Origin: an uncultured Bacteroidales bacterium
Lineage (GTDB): Bacteria; Bacteroidota; Bacteroidia; Bacteroidales; Paludibacteraceae
Assembly: GCA_945921355.1 (NCBI GenBank)
Contig: CAMEKM010000001.1
Span: forward strand, 1-64,000
Reading direction: 5' to 3'
DNA: 64,000 nucleotides
A model generated the notes under the pieces. It had not been told where the DNA came from. It worked only from the letters and a program-made list of their open reading frames with translations, and made no database searches. Of this stretch, positions 42,819 to 51,838 are shown piece after piece (the stretch's first letter is position 1; the number at the start of each line of letters is the position of its first letter). The position numbers were made by a program, and so were the translations under genes.

Positions 42819-43250
42819 TTAAAAAAAGTGTTTCAAAATTCCTATTAAAAAAGTAAATGCAATTATCACAAAAGAGAGGAATTTGATCCATATCCATATA
42901 TAACTTAATCTACTATGTTTGATTAAACTTTGATTATATGTTGTAAGATATTTTTTATCGCCATATTTTTTTTCAAGCGATAGTAATTTATTATAATAAA
43001 AACAAGTATCAATAAAATAATGTAAAATATCTATGGCAAGATAAGCAAAACCTGTAAACAAAGAAGCAATCATCCAATTATTACTCAGCATAAAACTGCC
43101 ATCATTATACGAAACCACCCATATTGTAGTAATAATGCCCATTACCAAGGTTCTAGTATTTTGTGATACTTTGGTAGATTGGGTATTATAGAATCCATTA
43201 CCTTCTTCTATGGAATCTTCAAAATTCTTCTTTACTTGATCAATTGCCAT
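42819..43250 (-). CDS. Three-helix membrane protein coupled to a tiny peptide gene
   Basis: The product has 143 residues. A soluble N-terminus (MAIDQVKKNFEDSIEEGNGF) precedes three hydrophobic helices at about residues 33-49, 59-80 and 117-139. A basic linker (YYNKLLSLEKKYGDKKYL) lies between helices 2 and 3. The start codon shares one base with the stop of the 35-codon gene (TAATG), so translation should be coupled. It lies in the defence island. A membrane effector, as in SLATT-type systems, is plausible but unproven; I do not recognise the family. Confidence 0.7.
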   Translation of the reverse strand: MAIDQVKKNFEDSIEEGNGFYNTQSTKVSQNTRTLVMGIITTIWVVSYNDGSFMLSNNWMIASLFTGFAYLAIDILHYFIDTCFYYNKLLSLEKKYGDKKYLTTYNQSLIKHSRLSYIWIWIKFLSFVIIAFTFLIGILKHFF

Positions 43251-43357
43251 TATTTCTTAGGAAATCCAGCAGGACCTATATGACGTCCTACACCATTATT
43301 ACCTTCTTGTGGAGGTTTTGTAGAAGGCACTTTTATTGCATTATTTTCTCTTTTCAT
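43250..43357 (-). CDS. Tiny peptide 1 with GRHIGPAGF motif
   Basis: A 35-codon ORF reads MKRENNAIKVPSTKPPQEGN and then NGVGRHIGPAGFPKK. The motif GRHIGPAGF is also in the 26-codon peptide 4 nt upstream. Differences between the two motif copies are synonymous (GGA/GGG, CAT/CAC), which argues for real coding. Its stop overlaps the start of the three-helix protein. It is basic at the C-terminus and Pro-rich in the middle, with no signal sequence. Function unknown; a regulatory ligand, antitoxin-like partner or modified peptide are all possible. Confidence 0.65.
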   Translation of the reverse strand: MKRENNAIKVPSTKPPQEGNNGVGRHIGPAGFPKK

Positions 43358-43360
43358 ATT

Positions 43361-43441
43361 TTATTTTCTTTTTATGCCAAATCCAGCAGGACCTATGTGA
43401 CGCCCCTCGCCTCTCTCTTGTTTCTCTTCAGTATTATCCAT
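43361..43441 (-). CDS. Tiny peptide 2 with GRHIGPAGF motif
   Basis: A 26-codon ORF reads MDNTEEKQERGEGRHIGPAG and then FGIKRK. It starts 19 nt after the methyltransferase stop and ends 3 nt before peptide 1. The acidic N-terminus differs completely from peptide 1; only the GRHIGPAGF block and the basic end are shared. Both lie below the usual size cutoff of gene finders and would be missed in a standard annotation. Confidence 0.62.
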   Translation of the reverse strand: MDNTEEKQERGEGRHIGPAGFGIKRK

Positions 43442-43460
43442 AATTTATTTTATAATACAT

Positions 43461-45131
43461 TTAAATGACTTTATCTAATATTGTATCTTTAAACGTTTGC
43501 CAAATGTCTAGATGCACTTTTTTATAGTCTTCAAAGAGTTGTTTTACAAACTCTATTTCGAAAACTAATCTAAGATCGTTTGGGTCGTTGTCTGGTTGCC
43601 CTTCTTTACGAGTACCCACACGAGCAATCTTGATGAAATACAAATCTTTTATACCCTTGCCCTTGATGTATGGCATAAAGTAGTAAAGTTTGTTAAGAGC
43701 AACAGTAGAAGGGAATTTTTTGCCAGTATAGTAAATCTTAGCCGATTGGTCGAGGTATTGCTCCATGTTGTCAGCTTTGACGAGAGATACCAGCAGATTT
43801 TTGGTTAGATCCAAGTCTTCTGTATCTGGCAAATTTGCCTCAACGGTATTGTTTACAATCTCATCAGGATATTGCTCTTTTAACTGTAAGAAATCAACAG
43901 TTCCTGCTATACCAGGACCATCGGATGGTTTCGCATATTTCTTGATGGTCGCTTTATCGCCAAAGAGATATTTAGCAAACAGTTTAACGACTTCTACATT
44001 TACAGCATTGCCGAATTGCTTATATGCTTGGGCATCCACAACATCAGGTTGGAATGTGTCAGGAAAACTTTGCAGTCTTGCACATTCACGCAAAGTTAGT
44101 TCACGTTTACGACAGCCAACAATGGATGTTTGTGTAATAGCTACTAAAGCAGGGAAATATGTGCCAATTTTGACACGAATGCCAGATGGACGGAATTGCA
44201 AGATATGATCCCAAATATTAGGGTGCTTGTATTGTCCTGCTTGCCATTCCAATTTTGCCTTTGCTCCAAAGAAAAGTGGATTTTGTTTTGCTCTATTCAG
44301 CCATTCATCTATAAACTCTCGATTGTCTAAATACAATTGGTTGTTTTTATTGATAAAATTAATCTTCCAAGCAGGATAGCCCGTAGTATCTTCATTTAAT
44401 GATGGTTCATGCAAATACTCTGACCAAATAGGAAAGCCTGGTAGTTTCTTGCATTTGATATTTTGGATAAACTCATTCCACAAGTCCACCAACTGAATTT
44501 TATCTTCGCTCAAACGATATTTTTGCAAGTCATTTATTTCAGTATCATCCTGCAAAATATTTTCTACACTACATTTCGGCAATTTGCCTTTTGCATTGAA
44601 CTGAAAGACTGGCAATGTACCAATATCTTTACGCACGCACATGATGAACACACGCTCACGATGTTGTGGTATGCCAAGATAATGAGGACTAAAAATTACA
44701 GGCTCTTCCAATACATTGTAGCCGATGTTCGTCAAATGTTCGTGAATGGTTCGCCAAGTATTTCCACCATCATGTGAAGCCAAATTGCGTACATTTTCAA
44801 GCAAAGCATATTTGGGCTGACAATGTGCCATAATGCGCTCTACATCAAAAAACAGTGTTCCCTTTGTTTCATCTGCAAAGCCCAATCTTTTGCCTGCTTT
44901 TGAGAAGGCTTGACATGGAAATCCTCCGCACAAGACATCAAATGCTGGCAATTTGGAAGGGTCTATTTTAGTAACATCCACATCTGGTTTAAGACCATAA
45001 TTTGCTTCATATGTTTTTCTGCAATCTGCATCAATATCGCAGGCAAAAACGCACTCTCCCCCAAGCGATTCCATTGCTTGATGAAAACCGCCAATACCGC
45101 AAAATAAATCTATGAACTTAAATTTTTTCAT
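43461..45131 (-). CDS. DNA (cytosine-5-)-methyltransferase with C-terminal extension
   Basis: The product has 556 residues. C5 motifs are FIDLFCGIGGFHQAM (I), CGGFPCQAFSKAGKRLGF (IV, nucleophile Cys73), YALLENVRNL (VI), PQHRERVFIM (VIII) and YKQFGNAVNVEVV (X). A ~150-residue extension after motif X (from about residue 400) is not part of the core fold and may bind DNA or its nuclease partner. Its start overlaps the upstream endonuclease stop by 4 nt, so the two form a type II restriction-modification pair. Recognition sequence unknown. Confidence 0.92.
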   Translation of the reverse strand: MKKFKFIDLFCGIGGFHQAMESLGGECVFACDIDADCRKTYEANYGLKPDVDVTKIDPSKLPAFDVLCGGFPCQAFSKAGKRLGFADETKGTLFFDVERIMAHCQPKYALLENVRNLASHDGGNTWRTIHEHLTNIGYNVLEEPVIFSPHYLGIPQHRERVFIMCVRKDIGTLPVFQFNAKGKLPKCSVENILQDDTEINDLQKYRLSEDKIQLVDLWNEFIQNIKCKKLPGFPIWSEYLHEPSLNEDTTGYPAWKINFINKNNQLYLDNREFIDEWLNRAKQNPLFFGAKAKLEWQAGQYKHPNIWDHILQFRPSGIRVKIGTYFPALVAITQTSIVGCRKRELTLRECARLQSFPDTFQPDVVDAQAYKQFGNAVNVEVVKLFAKYLFGDKATIKKYAKPSDGPGIAGTVDFLQLKEQYPDEIVNNTVEANLPDTEDLDLTKNLLVSLVKADNMEQYLDQSAKIYYTGKKFPSTVALNKLYYFMPYIKGKGIKDLYFIKIARVGTRKEGQPDNDPNDLRLVFEIEFVKQLFEDYKKVHLDIWQTFKDTILDKVI

Positions 45132-46411
45132 GCTTGCTTATAAGTGTAGCGATATACCACATACTTATCCATTTCTTTTTTCTTAATAAGGAATTTCTTT
45201 TGTCGGCTTTTACCGTCTGGTTGTTTACCTTGGTTGAAATCAGTCAGAACATCTCTGAATGTTACACTATTCAACTCAAGAATTGTCATCTTCATAAACC
45301 GCACACTATTCTTCATGCGCTCATGATACGACATATCGTCCTTTTCGTAATTAGGAAGAACCGAACGAATATACTGATTGCGCTCTATAGTCGCTCTGTA
45401 TGCAGTTTCTTCGGAATCTTTTATAGTTTCGTGTTCATAAATAACATACCAAAAACGGTCGTGTTTATTGATACACTCTACAAAAGTTTCTTGGTCATTA
45501 CCAGGAGTAGAAGTTTTCTTAATATCACTTGCTTTCAGATCACCATAGAATTGTTCACGCCCAAACCATATGTCAAAATCGAAAGCACCTTCTTTATGCC
45601 CCTTATTGTCTGTTCCCACATATTTCATCAAATCAAGAGTATTATTATCAATGGTAAACTTATTGAATCTATACTCTAGAAACCAACCAGCCCACTCTGC
45701 TTGTTGCCAATGTCGCCAACTATCTCCGTGCATTTCTTTGATTTTATCAACAGCATACAGCCATTGACCAAAAGAGAAACCATTATTGAATTTAGCAAAC
45801 AAGTCAAAGAGTTCATTATCTCCAGTTTTTGTACCAGCCAAATAATCCGCAAAGTCTTTTGCTCGTACAGAATAAATATGATTGCCATACTGATCCTCAC
45901 GATGGAAAACGCCATTTCTTACTGCTTGGTATAGGTCGTTAGTGTAAACATGAGCAGAAGAATTATGCAAGCCATGTTGCAAATAAGTATCTTTTGCAAA
46001 ATCTACGAAAATAACATTATCTTGATAGTGATAAACTCCTACAAAACGAATATCATAATCAATCTTTGCAGCAATGGCTTCATTACAGAACTCTTGCCAA
46101 CTGCTTGGCATTTGAATGCGCTTTTTGAATATTGGATGAGGATTACCTAAATAGGATATGGCTTTATGCAGAAGGATAAATTTCTTTCCGTTAGTCCTAT
46201 ATACGAATAATTTGCGCCCTAAAATCTCTTCTACGAAACAGTTTTTCTCTCCTAAATAATGAGTTAGCGCAGCGCGTTGTCGCTTATTAGAACGCAGCAC
46301 TTGATCATGCGCCACTTCCAACCCAAAGTCCGAACGGATTTGTTCGCTCGGTCTATTGTGCGACTTATCATCGCTTAATTTGCTTTTGTCAAAAAAGAAG
46401 AAAAACATCAC
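45128..46411 (-). CDS. Probable type II restriction endonuclease (PD-(D/E)XK)
   Basis: The product has 427 residues. A candidate catalytic core is at about residues 276-295: FDFDIWFGREQFYGDLKAS, with Asp280 and Asp291-x-Lys293 in the correct order. The remainder has no domain I recognise. The start has two adjacent ATGs followed by a run of Phe codons (MMFFFFFDKS). It is encoded in a 4-nt overlap with the C5 methyltransferase, the classic R-M arrangement. The nuclease assignment rests on the motif and gene order. Confidence 0.7.
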   Translation of the reverse strand: MMFFFFFDKSKLSDDKSHNRPSEQIRSDFGLEVAHDQVLRSNKRQRAALTHYLGEKNCFVEEILGRKLFVYRTNGKKFILLHKAISYLGNPHPIFKKRIQMPSSWQEFCNEAIAAKIDYDIRFVGVYHYQDNVIFVDFAKDTYLQHGLHNSSAHVYTNDLYQAVRNGVFHREDQYGNHIYSVRAKDFADYLAGTKTGDNELFDLFAKFNNGFSFGQWLYAVDKIKEMHGDSWRHWQQAEWAGWFLEYRFNKFTIDNNTLDLMKYVGTDNKGHKEGAFDFDIWFGREQFYGDLKASDIKKTSTPGNDQETFVECINKHDRFWYVIYEHETIKDSEETAYRATIERNQYIRSVLPNYEKDDMSYHERMKNSVRFMKMTILELNSVTFRDVLTDFNQGKQPDGKSRQKKFLIKKKEMDKYVVYRYTYKQA

Positions 46412-46471
46412 TTTAATTTTTTGTATTTAACTTATGACATAACTAAAAAATCACATCTCTTAAATTCTGGA

Positions 46472-48100
46472 TTAGTTTTCAAATGTGGTTATACCGATGC
46501 GAGAATGATGACTTGCATACGCATGACCAATCATATCCATCATTTCTTTTTGAAAACAAAATAGAGGATTACCTATTAAGTTTCTCATTATTGATTTTGG
46601 CAAAGTAAATGAAAAATTCAAGTTAAATAATATTATTTTCTCTTGATCTTGTATATCATATATGCCACGAATACGCAGAATAGACTCTTTTAACTTTGAT
46701 CTTCCTCTATTGGTTTTAGCATTGAATAAATCAGAGGATATAGCCATGCCCAATAAGTATTTACATGTTCTTTCTTTACTTTGACAAAAGTCACATGCTG
46801 CACTATATTCAACACATATTAATTGTACATTTTCTAAATCTTCCTGTATAATTTTAGGAAGTATTAAATCACAAAATTCTAAAACAGAATAACCAAATTT
46901 ATCTATGAAGAAGTCTTCATTAGGTTCTAGTATAATGGGACATAGTGCCCCTCTTGTTTCTGCAGTTATATTCCCCTTGCTTTGAATGTTGAAAATATTA
47001 TTTAATTGTGATACTTTAAAATTATCAGGAAAACAAATATCATTTGATGTAGTTGAGTTTTCAAGGACATCAATATTCGTATTCCATAAAGTATGTTCAG
47101 AATTTCTAAAAGCATCTGATAATAATGGAATTAATGATTCTTTTATTGCATAGTCAGGATTTTGTTTCGCAAGTGCATATCCAACAGTCTGAACCGCAAT
47201 TGCAGATAGAACTTGTTGGCAATTATTGTTAAATGTATCATTATTTTCTAATTGTTTTTGAATTTCAGCAAACTCTTCTGTGGTATCAATATCTAATATG
47301 GTAAGTTCACTATTAGGATAAATTTCTTGTAAACATTCATTGATTCTTCTAAAATCAGTGTAATTATTTACACTTTTAGCACTCATTGTGCACTTAAGAA
47401 TGAAGTCTCTATATTTTTTAAATCGAATATCTTCTACCATGTGATTATCAGGTGATTTAGGGTATCCCTCATAGAGAAAATGACTAAAACACTGTAATGA
47501 CCAGTCCTTCATCACAGGATGGTTGTTTTTGAACTTTGTAAGCAGTACACGCTTTTCCTCAACAGAATCTGCAGGATCGGTTATATCCAAACTCTTCAAA
47601 AAATAATCTAAATGCTCTGCAGTGAAAATATTAAGGTATTTTTCTGGATAATATGTAGAAAGTATCTTACCTTTAAAAACTAAAGCAAGTGGGATCTGTA
47701 TAATAGCCTTGATATCATCTGCTTCACCTGCTACTAATAAATCTAGAATATTCTTACGAATTTGTTCATAGGCATTTTGAGCACTGCCATATTTTTTTGC
47801 ATGTGAATATGAGTTCTCTTTTGCAGAATACCAGACTCCAAATTTTTTAGAGGAACCGCCACGAATACTGCCTAATCCACGCAGAGTATGCTCTAAATCG
47901 TAACAAAAATTATGTTTTCCGTTATTCCCATAACCAATCGTATATTCTTCGATAGGCATTCCTTCTATATGCTCAGGAGTGAAATAAGTAACAAATGCTT
48001 CTCGTTTAGCATTTAATGCTGCCAATTGATCTGTAACCAGCACAGGATTGAAATTCTCAAGGGCTATTTGGAATTTTTCGTTATCCATAGTTTCTTTCAA
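46472..48100 (-). CDS. McrB-N-like putative sensor protein
   Basis: The product has 542 residues. Residues ~30-165 resemble the N-terminal region of McrB-type and DUF3578 proteins: FCYDLEHTLRGLGSIRGGSS, KFGVWYSA, then YYPEKYLNIFTAEHLDYFL. No AAA+ motor follows, unlike true McrB. The middle is helical. The C-terminal half has a cysteine cluster (CDFCQSKERTC) that could bind metal, and ends IGHAYASHHSRIGITTFEN. It follows the caspase-like gene by 30 nt. A DNA- or modification-sensing role is inferred. Confidence 0.55.
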   Translation of the reverse strand: MKETMDNEKFQIALENFNPVLVTDQLAALNAKREAFVTYFTPEHIEGMPIEEYTIGYGNNGKHNFCYDLEHTLRGLGSIRGGSSKKFGVWYSAKENSYSHAKKYGSAQNAYEQIRKNILDLLVAGEADDIKAIIQIPLALVFKGKILSTYYPEKYLNIFTAEHLDYFLKSLDITDPADSVEEKRVLLTKFKNNHPVMKDWSLQCFSHFLYEGYPKSPDNHMVEDIRFKKYRDFILKCTMSAKSVNNYTDFRRINECLQEIYPNSELTILDIDTTEEFAEIQKQLENNDTFNNNCQQVLSAIAVQTVGYALAKQNPDYAIKESLIPLLSDAFRNSEHTLWNTNIDVLENSTTSNDICFPDNFKVSQLNNIFNIQSKGNITAETRGALCPIILEPNEDFFIDKFGYSVLEFCDLILPKIIQEDLENVQLICVEYSAACDFCQSKERTCKYLLGMAISSDLFNAKTNRGRSKLKESILRIRGIYDIQDQEKIILFNLNFSFTLPKSIMRNLIGNPLFCFQKEMMDMIGHAYASHHSRIGITTFEN

Positions 48101-48130
48101 TAATATTCAAGTTTGCATCAAGTGATGCTG

Positions 48131-48769
48131 TTATTTTATAACCATATCCTTTTGGAGATAGAATAGTATATCTGCTATTTTACGATAGTGTTCTTGATCT
48201 TTATGTTGGATTAAACAGTTGACAATTTCTCTACTGACTTGAAATTTAAATCTTTCTCGGAATAAAGAATAGTCATTAATTGTTTCCACTGAAATACTAT
48301 TACATAAAGCATCAACGAGAGCTTTATTGTAAATATCTATATCGCTTTGGGAGAAATCTGTAATATCAATACCATGTATATGTTTTCTTTTTTGTGCATC
48401 GTATAAACTAGTAGGTAAGTCTTGGAACCCAATTGTACTAGTTAAATGATATCTATGTATAAAATCAGCAGAATTGCATGCTAATAGAAAAAGCTTTTTT
48501 CCCTGCAAAAGATCAATATTGTATTTATCAAACATATTGCAATCATCTAATAAATCAGCATACAAAGCATCACTCCTGCCATGTCCCAAAAAGAAAATTA
48601 TATCAGCATCTTTGGCTATATTATATATCTCAGAAAGAGTATCATCATCATTATCTTTGTCATAACCTACTCTGGTCGCAGATAATGTGTCACAAATATA
48701 ATTACACAACGGAGATAAAAACTCTATCGCATAATCTTTCTCTGAATATATACATACTATTTTACTCAT
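48131..48769 (-). CDS. Caspase-like (CHAT/C14-type) putative protease
   Basis: The product has 212 residues. The catalytic pattern of the caspase fold is visible: a strand (ADIIFFLGHGRSD) carrying His63 and a following strand (KKLFLLACNSADF) carrying Cys98. The N-terminal strand (KIVCIYSEKDYAIEFLSPLC) and an Asp-rich loop come before. No other domain is fused. It overlaps the receiver gene by 8 nt, so its output could be gated by that protein. In defence systems such proteases act as abortive effectors; here that is an inference. Confidence 0.65.
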   Translation of the reverse strand: MSKIVCIYSEKDYAIEFLSPLCNYICDTLSATRVGYDKDNDDDTLSEIYNIAKDADIIFFLGHGRSDALYADLLDDCNMFDKYNIDLLQGKKLFLLACNSADFIHRYHLTSTIGFQDLPTSLYDAQKRKHIHGIDITDFSQSDIDIYNKALVDALCNSISVETINDYSLFRERFKFQVSREIVNCLIQHKDQEHYRKIADILFYLQKDMVIK

Positions 48770-49457
48770 GGTTTACAGTGGTAAGGTAAGCGATTGTTTG
48801 AGATAGTATTGCATCAATCCACTCTTCTGACCTCGCATCAGAATTATTCTCTATAATATCTGCAATTTCTCCAAATGATTTTTCTTGAAATTCAGGATAG
48901 CAAGATTGGAAAATAAAATCTTTATTTGAACGCAACAATTTAATTAGACGTTGTTCTACAGAATCATTTTGCTCTTTTTGTAAATATTCAATAAGTCTTT
49001 CTTGATAGTCTGTTCTATCTATACAGTCAATGATTTGGGCTTTAATAAGTTTGTTTATTCCTTCCACTAGCTCATCAATAGTTGCTTCATTATGTTCTTT
49101 GCCAACTACATTCGCTATCACCTTATTCCAGTTACCAGAATAAATAAAGAATTTCAATTTGGGGCGTATTTCACGCACCATATGAATGACATTCAATCCT
49201 GTAAAATCATCACCACATTCCAAATCGAAATCAGTCAGTGCAATATCAACACGTTTTAGTTGAATACGTTCCTTTATTTGGTTCTTTAGTTTATCTATAT
49301 CCAATTCTTCTGAATTGTCTTTCTTTAATTTTGCATCTGCAGTACGAATTGGTATAAAATCTAAATCAAAATCATTAGACAATCTAGTTGTTATGCTCTT
49401 GATTACTGCAGTCTGTGGCTTATCATCAACCACTAATATACATTTCTTTTGTTTCAT
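48762..49457 (-). CDS. Stand-alone response-regulator-like receiver protein
   Basis: The product has 231 residues. The receiver fold is indicated by ILVVDDKPQ (Asp11/Asp12), candidate phosphoacceptor Asp76 in DIALTDFDLE, and FFIYSGN with Ser107. A ~25-residue charged insertion (KLKKDNSEELDIDKLKNQIK) lies before the third strand. The C-terminal ~100 residues are helical with no HTH motif, so it is not a standard transcription factor. It begins 5 nt after the GHKL ATPase and overlaps the caspase-like gene. Confidence 0.75.
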   Translation of the reverse strand: MKQKKCILVVDDKPQTAVIKSITTRLSNDFDLDFIPIRTADAKLKKDNSEELDIDKLKNQIKERIQLKRVDIALTDFDLECGDDFTGLNVIHMVREIRPKLKFFIYSGNWNKVIANVVGKEHNEATIDELVEGINKLIKAQIIDCIDRTDYQERLIEYLQKEQNDSVEQRLIKLLRSNKDFIFQSCYPEFQEKSFGEIADIIENNSDARSEEWIDAILSQTIAYLTTVNHE

Positions 49458-49462
49458 AATTC

Positions 49463-51838
49463 TTATTCAAATGTTAAACGGAAAGTTGCACCAGTAGTAA
49501 AGTGCAGACCATTTCCTATGAACTGAATATCCCCATTGAGACTATCTCTCATACGTTCACGAATTGTACTTAATCCTATGCCAGATCCTCCTCTACGATT
49601 AGTGATCCCTTCCTCAAAAATACTCTCAGAAGTGAAAGTGTTCAAATCTACTCCTTTACCATTGTCAGTAAAGTCAACAATGTACGTTCTCCCATTTCTT
49701 GAAAAGTCCACTCGTATTTCTGTTGCACCTGCTTTATTTGAATTGCTCTTAAGATTATCCAAAACTATAGACAAATCCAAAACAGGAATTTTTTTCTCAA
49801 GAGGCTCTACTATGGTTGAATAATATTGTATCTTTAGATCTTTGTAATTTGCAAAATACTCCTCAATAAATGTTTGAATATCTACCAAATTAGACTGAGC
49901 TAATAAAGTTAAGTCTGCTTTTGTGATTAATTTTGAAAGTTTATTTATTTTTCCTGTATGATATTCCAATTCATCTAAAGATGTTCTTAAATCATGTATA
50001 TTATTATTCTCCCATTGATTTTTAGCTGTTTTAATCACACTTATAGCATCATTTGACGAAATTAATATAACATGCATTAAGTCGCGAACTTCTTTTGATG
50101 TATTTTGGGTAGCCTGAAGATATTTATTTTTTTGAATTTGAGCATCTAAGTTCTTTTCAGCCTCTTTACGTTTTTCTTCTTCCTTTTCTCTCTTTTGTTG
50201 CTCTTCTTGTGCTTTTTTCTGTGCTGTTTGCGCTTTAATTCGTTCTTCCTCTGCTTTTTTATCGGCTTCTTCTTTTTGACGACGCAATTCATCCATGTGA
50301 TTCTCAAATTGAGTAATCTTGTCCATCAAGTATGCATCGCCAGTTTGATATGCTACTTTGCGAGCATCTTCTATCATCTGCATTTGAATCAATTCTGTTT
50401 CAGATACATTAGATACAATATCAGCCAATTGAGCATTGTAATAAAGAATATTAATATCTGTATCGTTAGCAAGACTTTTGATTAATTGCATAAAATCAAT
50501 CTTGCTACCAATATTTTTATACAAATGTAGTGACGAGTCTTTATCTTTATCTGTTTGTTGAAGATTGGATCGTTCTTGTAAAGCTGTTTGTTGGTTTTTA
50601 AAGTACTCTTTTTTCAAGAACCCTTCTCCCCATAACACGCCTACTACATATCGCTCCAATCGATGATGTATTAATGTAAAATACTCCATCAACTGCTTAG
50701 AAGCATTTGTTTGAATTAATCCTCCATCTCGACTTGATACTTCTTTAATTGCATTAATATCATCGGTTTCCACATCTACACGTCCGAATAAATCACGCGT
50801 GCCCAAAAAGCGGTTATATCCTTGTTGTGCTCGTTGATTTATACCCCAGCTATCGTCATTATAATTACCAAATGGAAGAATACGAAAGCCATTGCGAAAC
50901 AAAAATATATTTCCATAATTAACAGGCTGAATGCCCATTTTAGATGAAAAACTATATTTTGCAGCTCTATTTAAGAAAAAGATGCTTATTTGGGCTGATG
51001 TGAGTTCTTGAAATTTATTAGGTTCCTTTATTTCATACATCTTAGCATCACGATCCCATAATGTAGTACGAATAAAGCCATCCTTTATAGTACTTTCTAT
51101 TTTTGTGGTTTTGAGTTTAAGAATATCTGCTATAGAGTTTTCAATAATTCCGTTCACTTTATCATACGAAAACTTGGCATCTTTATCATCCTCCGCATAT
51201 TTTGGAGCTATAATCTCTATTTGAAAATCGTCATCAGTACTAGAAAATGGATTGATCATTTTTTCTAGTGATTTTCTTATAGCAAGAATTTCTTTTCTAC
51301 CCCAAAGATTGTGCAATCCTCTAAATTCTAAAATAGTTCCTGTTTGATCATTATTAGGAAATTGAGGGATATCATCTAAAGTTTCATGAGGGATATTAAT
51401 CGTATCAAATTCTTGTTTTTTATTTTGTTCGAAAATTTTCCAATCTACATACAAGACCTCTGTTTTATTAGTCCCTAAACTTCGAGTGGTTAATGTTAAG
51501 CAGCGAGCCAACCTATCACACGATATACGTCCAATACCCTTGGCCCCTGCATAATGACGCTTAAACTTACTGCGGTATGAAGAATCTTCCGTGCCATCAC
51601 TTTTTGCAGAATAGGCAACAAATAACCACTTGTTGATCAAATCATCCTTTGACATTCCTTTGCCATTATCTGCTATGCGCAAATAATCTTCATCAAAAGT
51701 GATCTCTACTTTGGTAGCATGTGCATCATAAGAATTCTTGACTAATTCCAGAATGGCCACACCGGGACTTGTAATCAAGTCTCGACCAAGAATGTTTTTT
51801 AATTCTGCACTAACCCTAAATTGTAAATTATCTTGCAT
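49463..51838 (-). CDS. Double-GHKL ATPase (paraMORC-like N-terminus, histidine-kinase-like C-terminus)
   Basis: The product has 791 residues. The N-terminal GHKL/MORC-like ATPase has ILELVKNSYDAHA (~30-41), IADNGKGM (~55-62) and GAKGIGR (~98-104), then an S5-like region. A charged coiled coil (~520-600, KKAEEERIKAQTAQKKAQEE) leads into a second ATPase of histidine-kinase type: LDNLKSNSNKAGATEI, DFTDNGKGVDL and GGSGIGLSTIRERM. No orthodox H-box is obvious between coil and kinase domain. ParaMORC ATPases occur in restriction-modification neighbourhoods, and this gene overlaps a C5 methyltransferase gene by 11 nt. Confidence 0.82.
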   Translation of the reverse strand: MQDNLQFRVSAELKNILGRDLITSPGVAILELVKNSYDAHATKVEITFDEDYLRIADNGKGMSKDDLINKWLFVAYSAKSDGTEDSSYRSKFKRHYAGAKGIGRISCDRLARCLTLTTRSLGTNKTEVLYVDWKIFEQNKKQEFDTINIPHETLDDIPQFPNNDQTGTILEFRGLHNLWGRKEILAIRKSLEKMINPFSSTDDDFQIEIIAPKYAEDDKDAKFSYDKVNGIIENSIADILKLKTTKIESTIKDGFIRTTLWDRDAKMYEIKEPNKFQELTSAQISIFFLNRAAKYSFSSKMGIQPVNYGNIFLFRNGFRILPFGNYNDDSWGINQRAQQGYNRFLGTRDLFGRVDVETDDINAIKEVSSRDGGLIQTNASKQLMEYFTLIHHRLERYVVGVLWGEGFLKKEYFKNQQTALQERSNLQQTDKDKDSSLHLYKNIGSKIDFMQLIKSLANDTDINILYYNAQLADIVSNVSETELIQMQMIEDARKVAYQTGDAYLMDKITQFENHMDELRRQKEEADKKAEEERIKAQTAQKKAQEEQQKREKEEEKRKEAEKNLDAQIQKNKYLQATQNTSKEVRDLMHVILISSNDAISVIKTAKNQWENNNIHDLRTSLDELEYHTGKINKLSKLITKADLTLLAQSNLVDIQTFIEEYFANYKDLKIQYYSTIVEPLEKKIPVLDLSIVLDNLKSNSNKAGATEIRVDFSRNGRTYIVDFTDNGKGVDLNTFTSESIFEEGITNRRGGSGIGLSTIRERMRDSLNGDIQFIGNGLHFTTGATFRLTFE

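Noticed and set aside
46472-48100. The 542-residue protein as a McrB restriction GTPase
   Set aside because: Only the N-terminal region is similar; no Walker A/B motor follows and no McrC gene is adjacent.
48762-49463. GHKL ATPase plus receiver as an ordinary two-component regulator, or as the Detocs phosphorelay
   Set aside because: The receiver has no HTH output and the kinase lacks a clear H-box and has a second ATPase domain. Detocs has a different gene set as I know it, and the caspase-like and methyltransferase genes do not belong to it.
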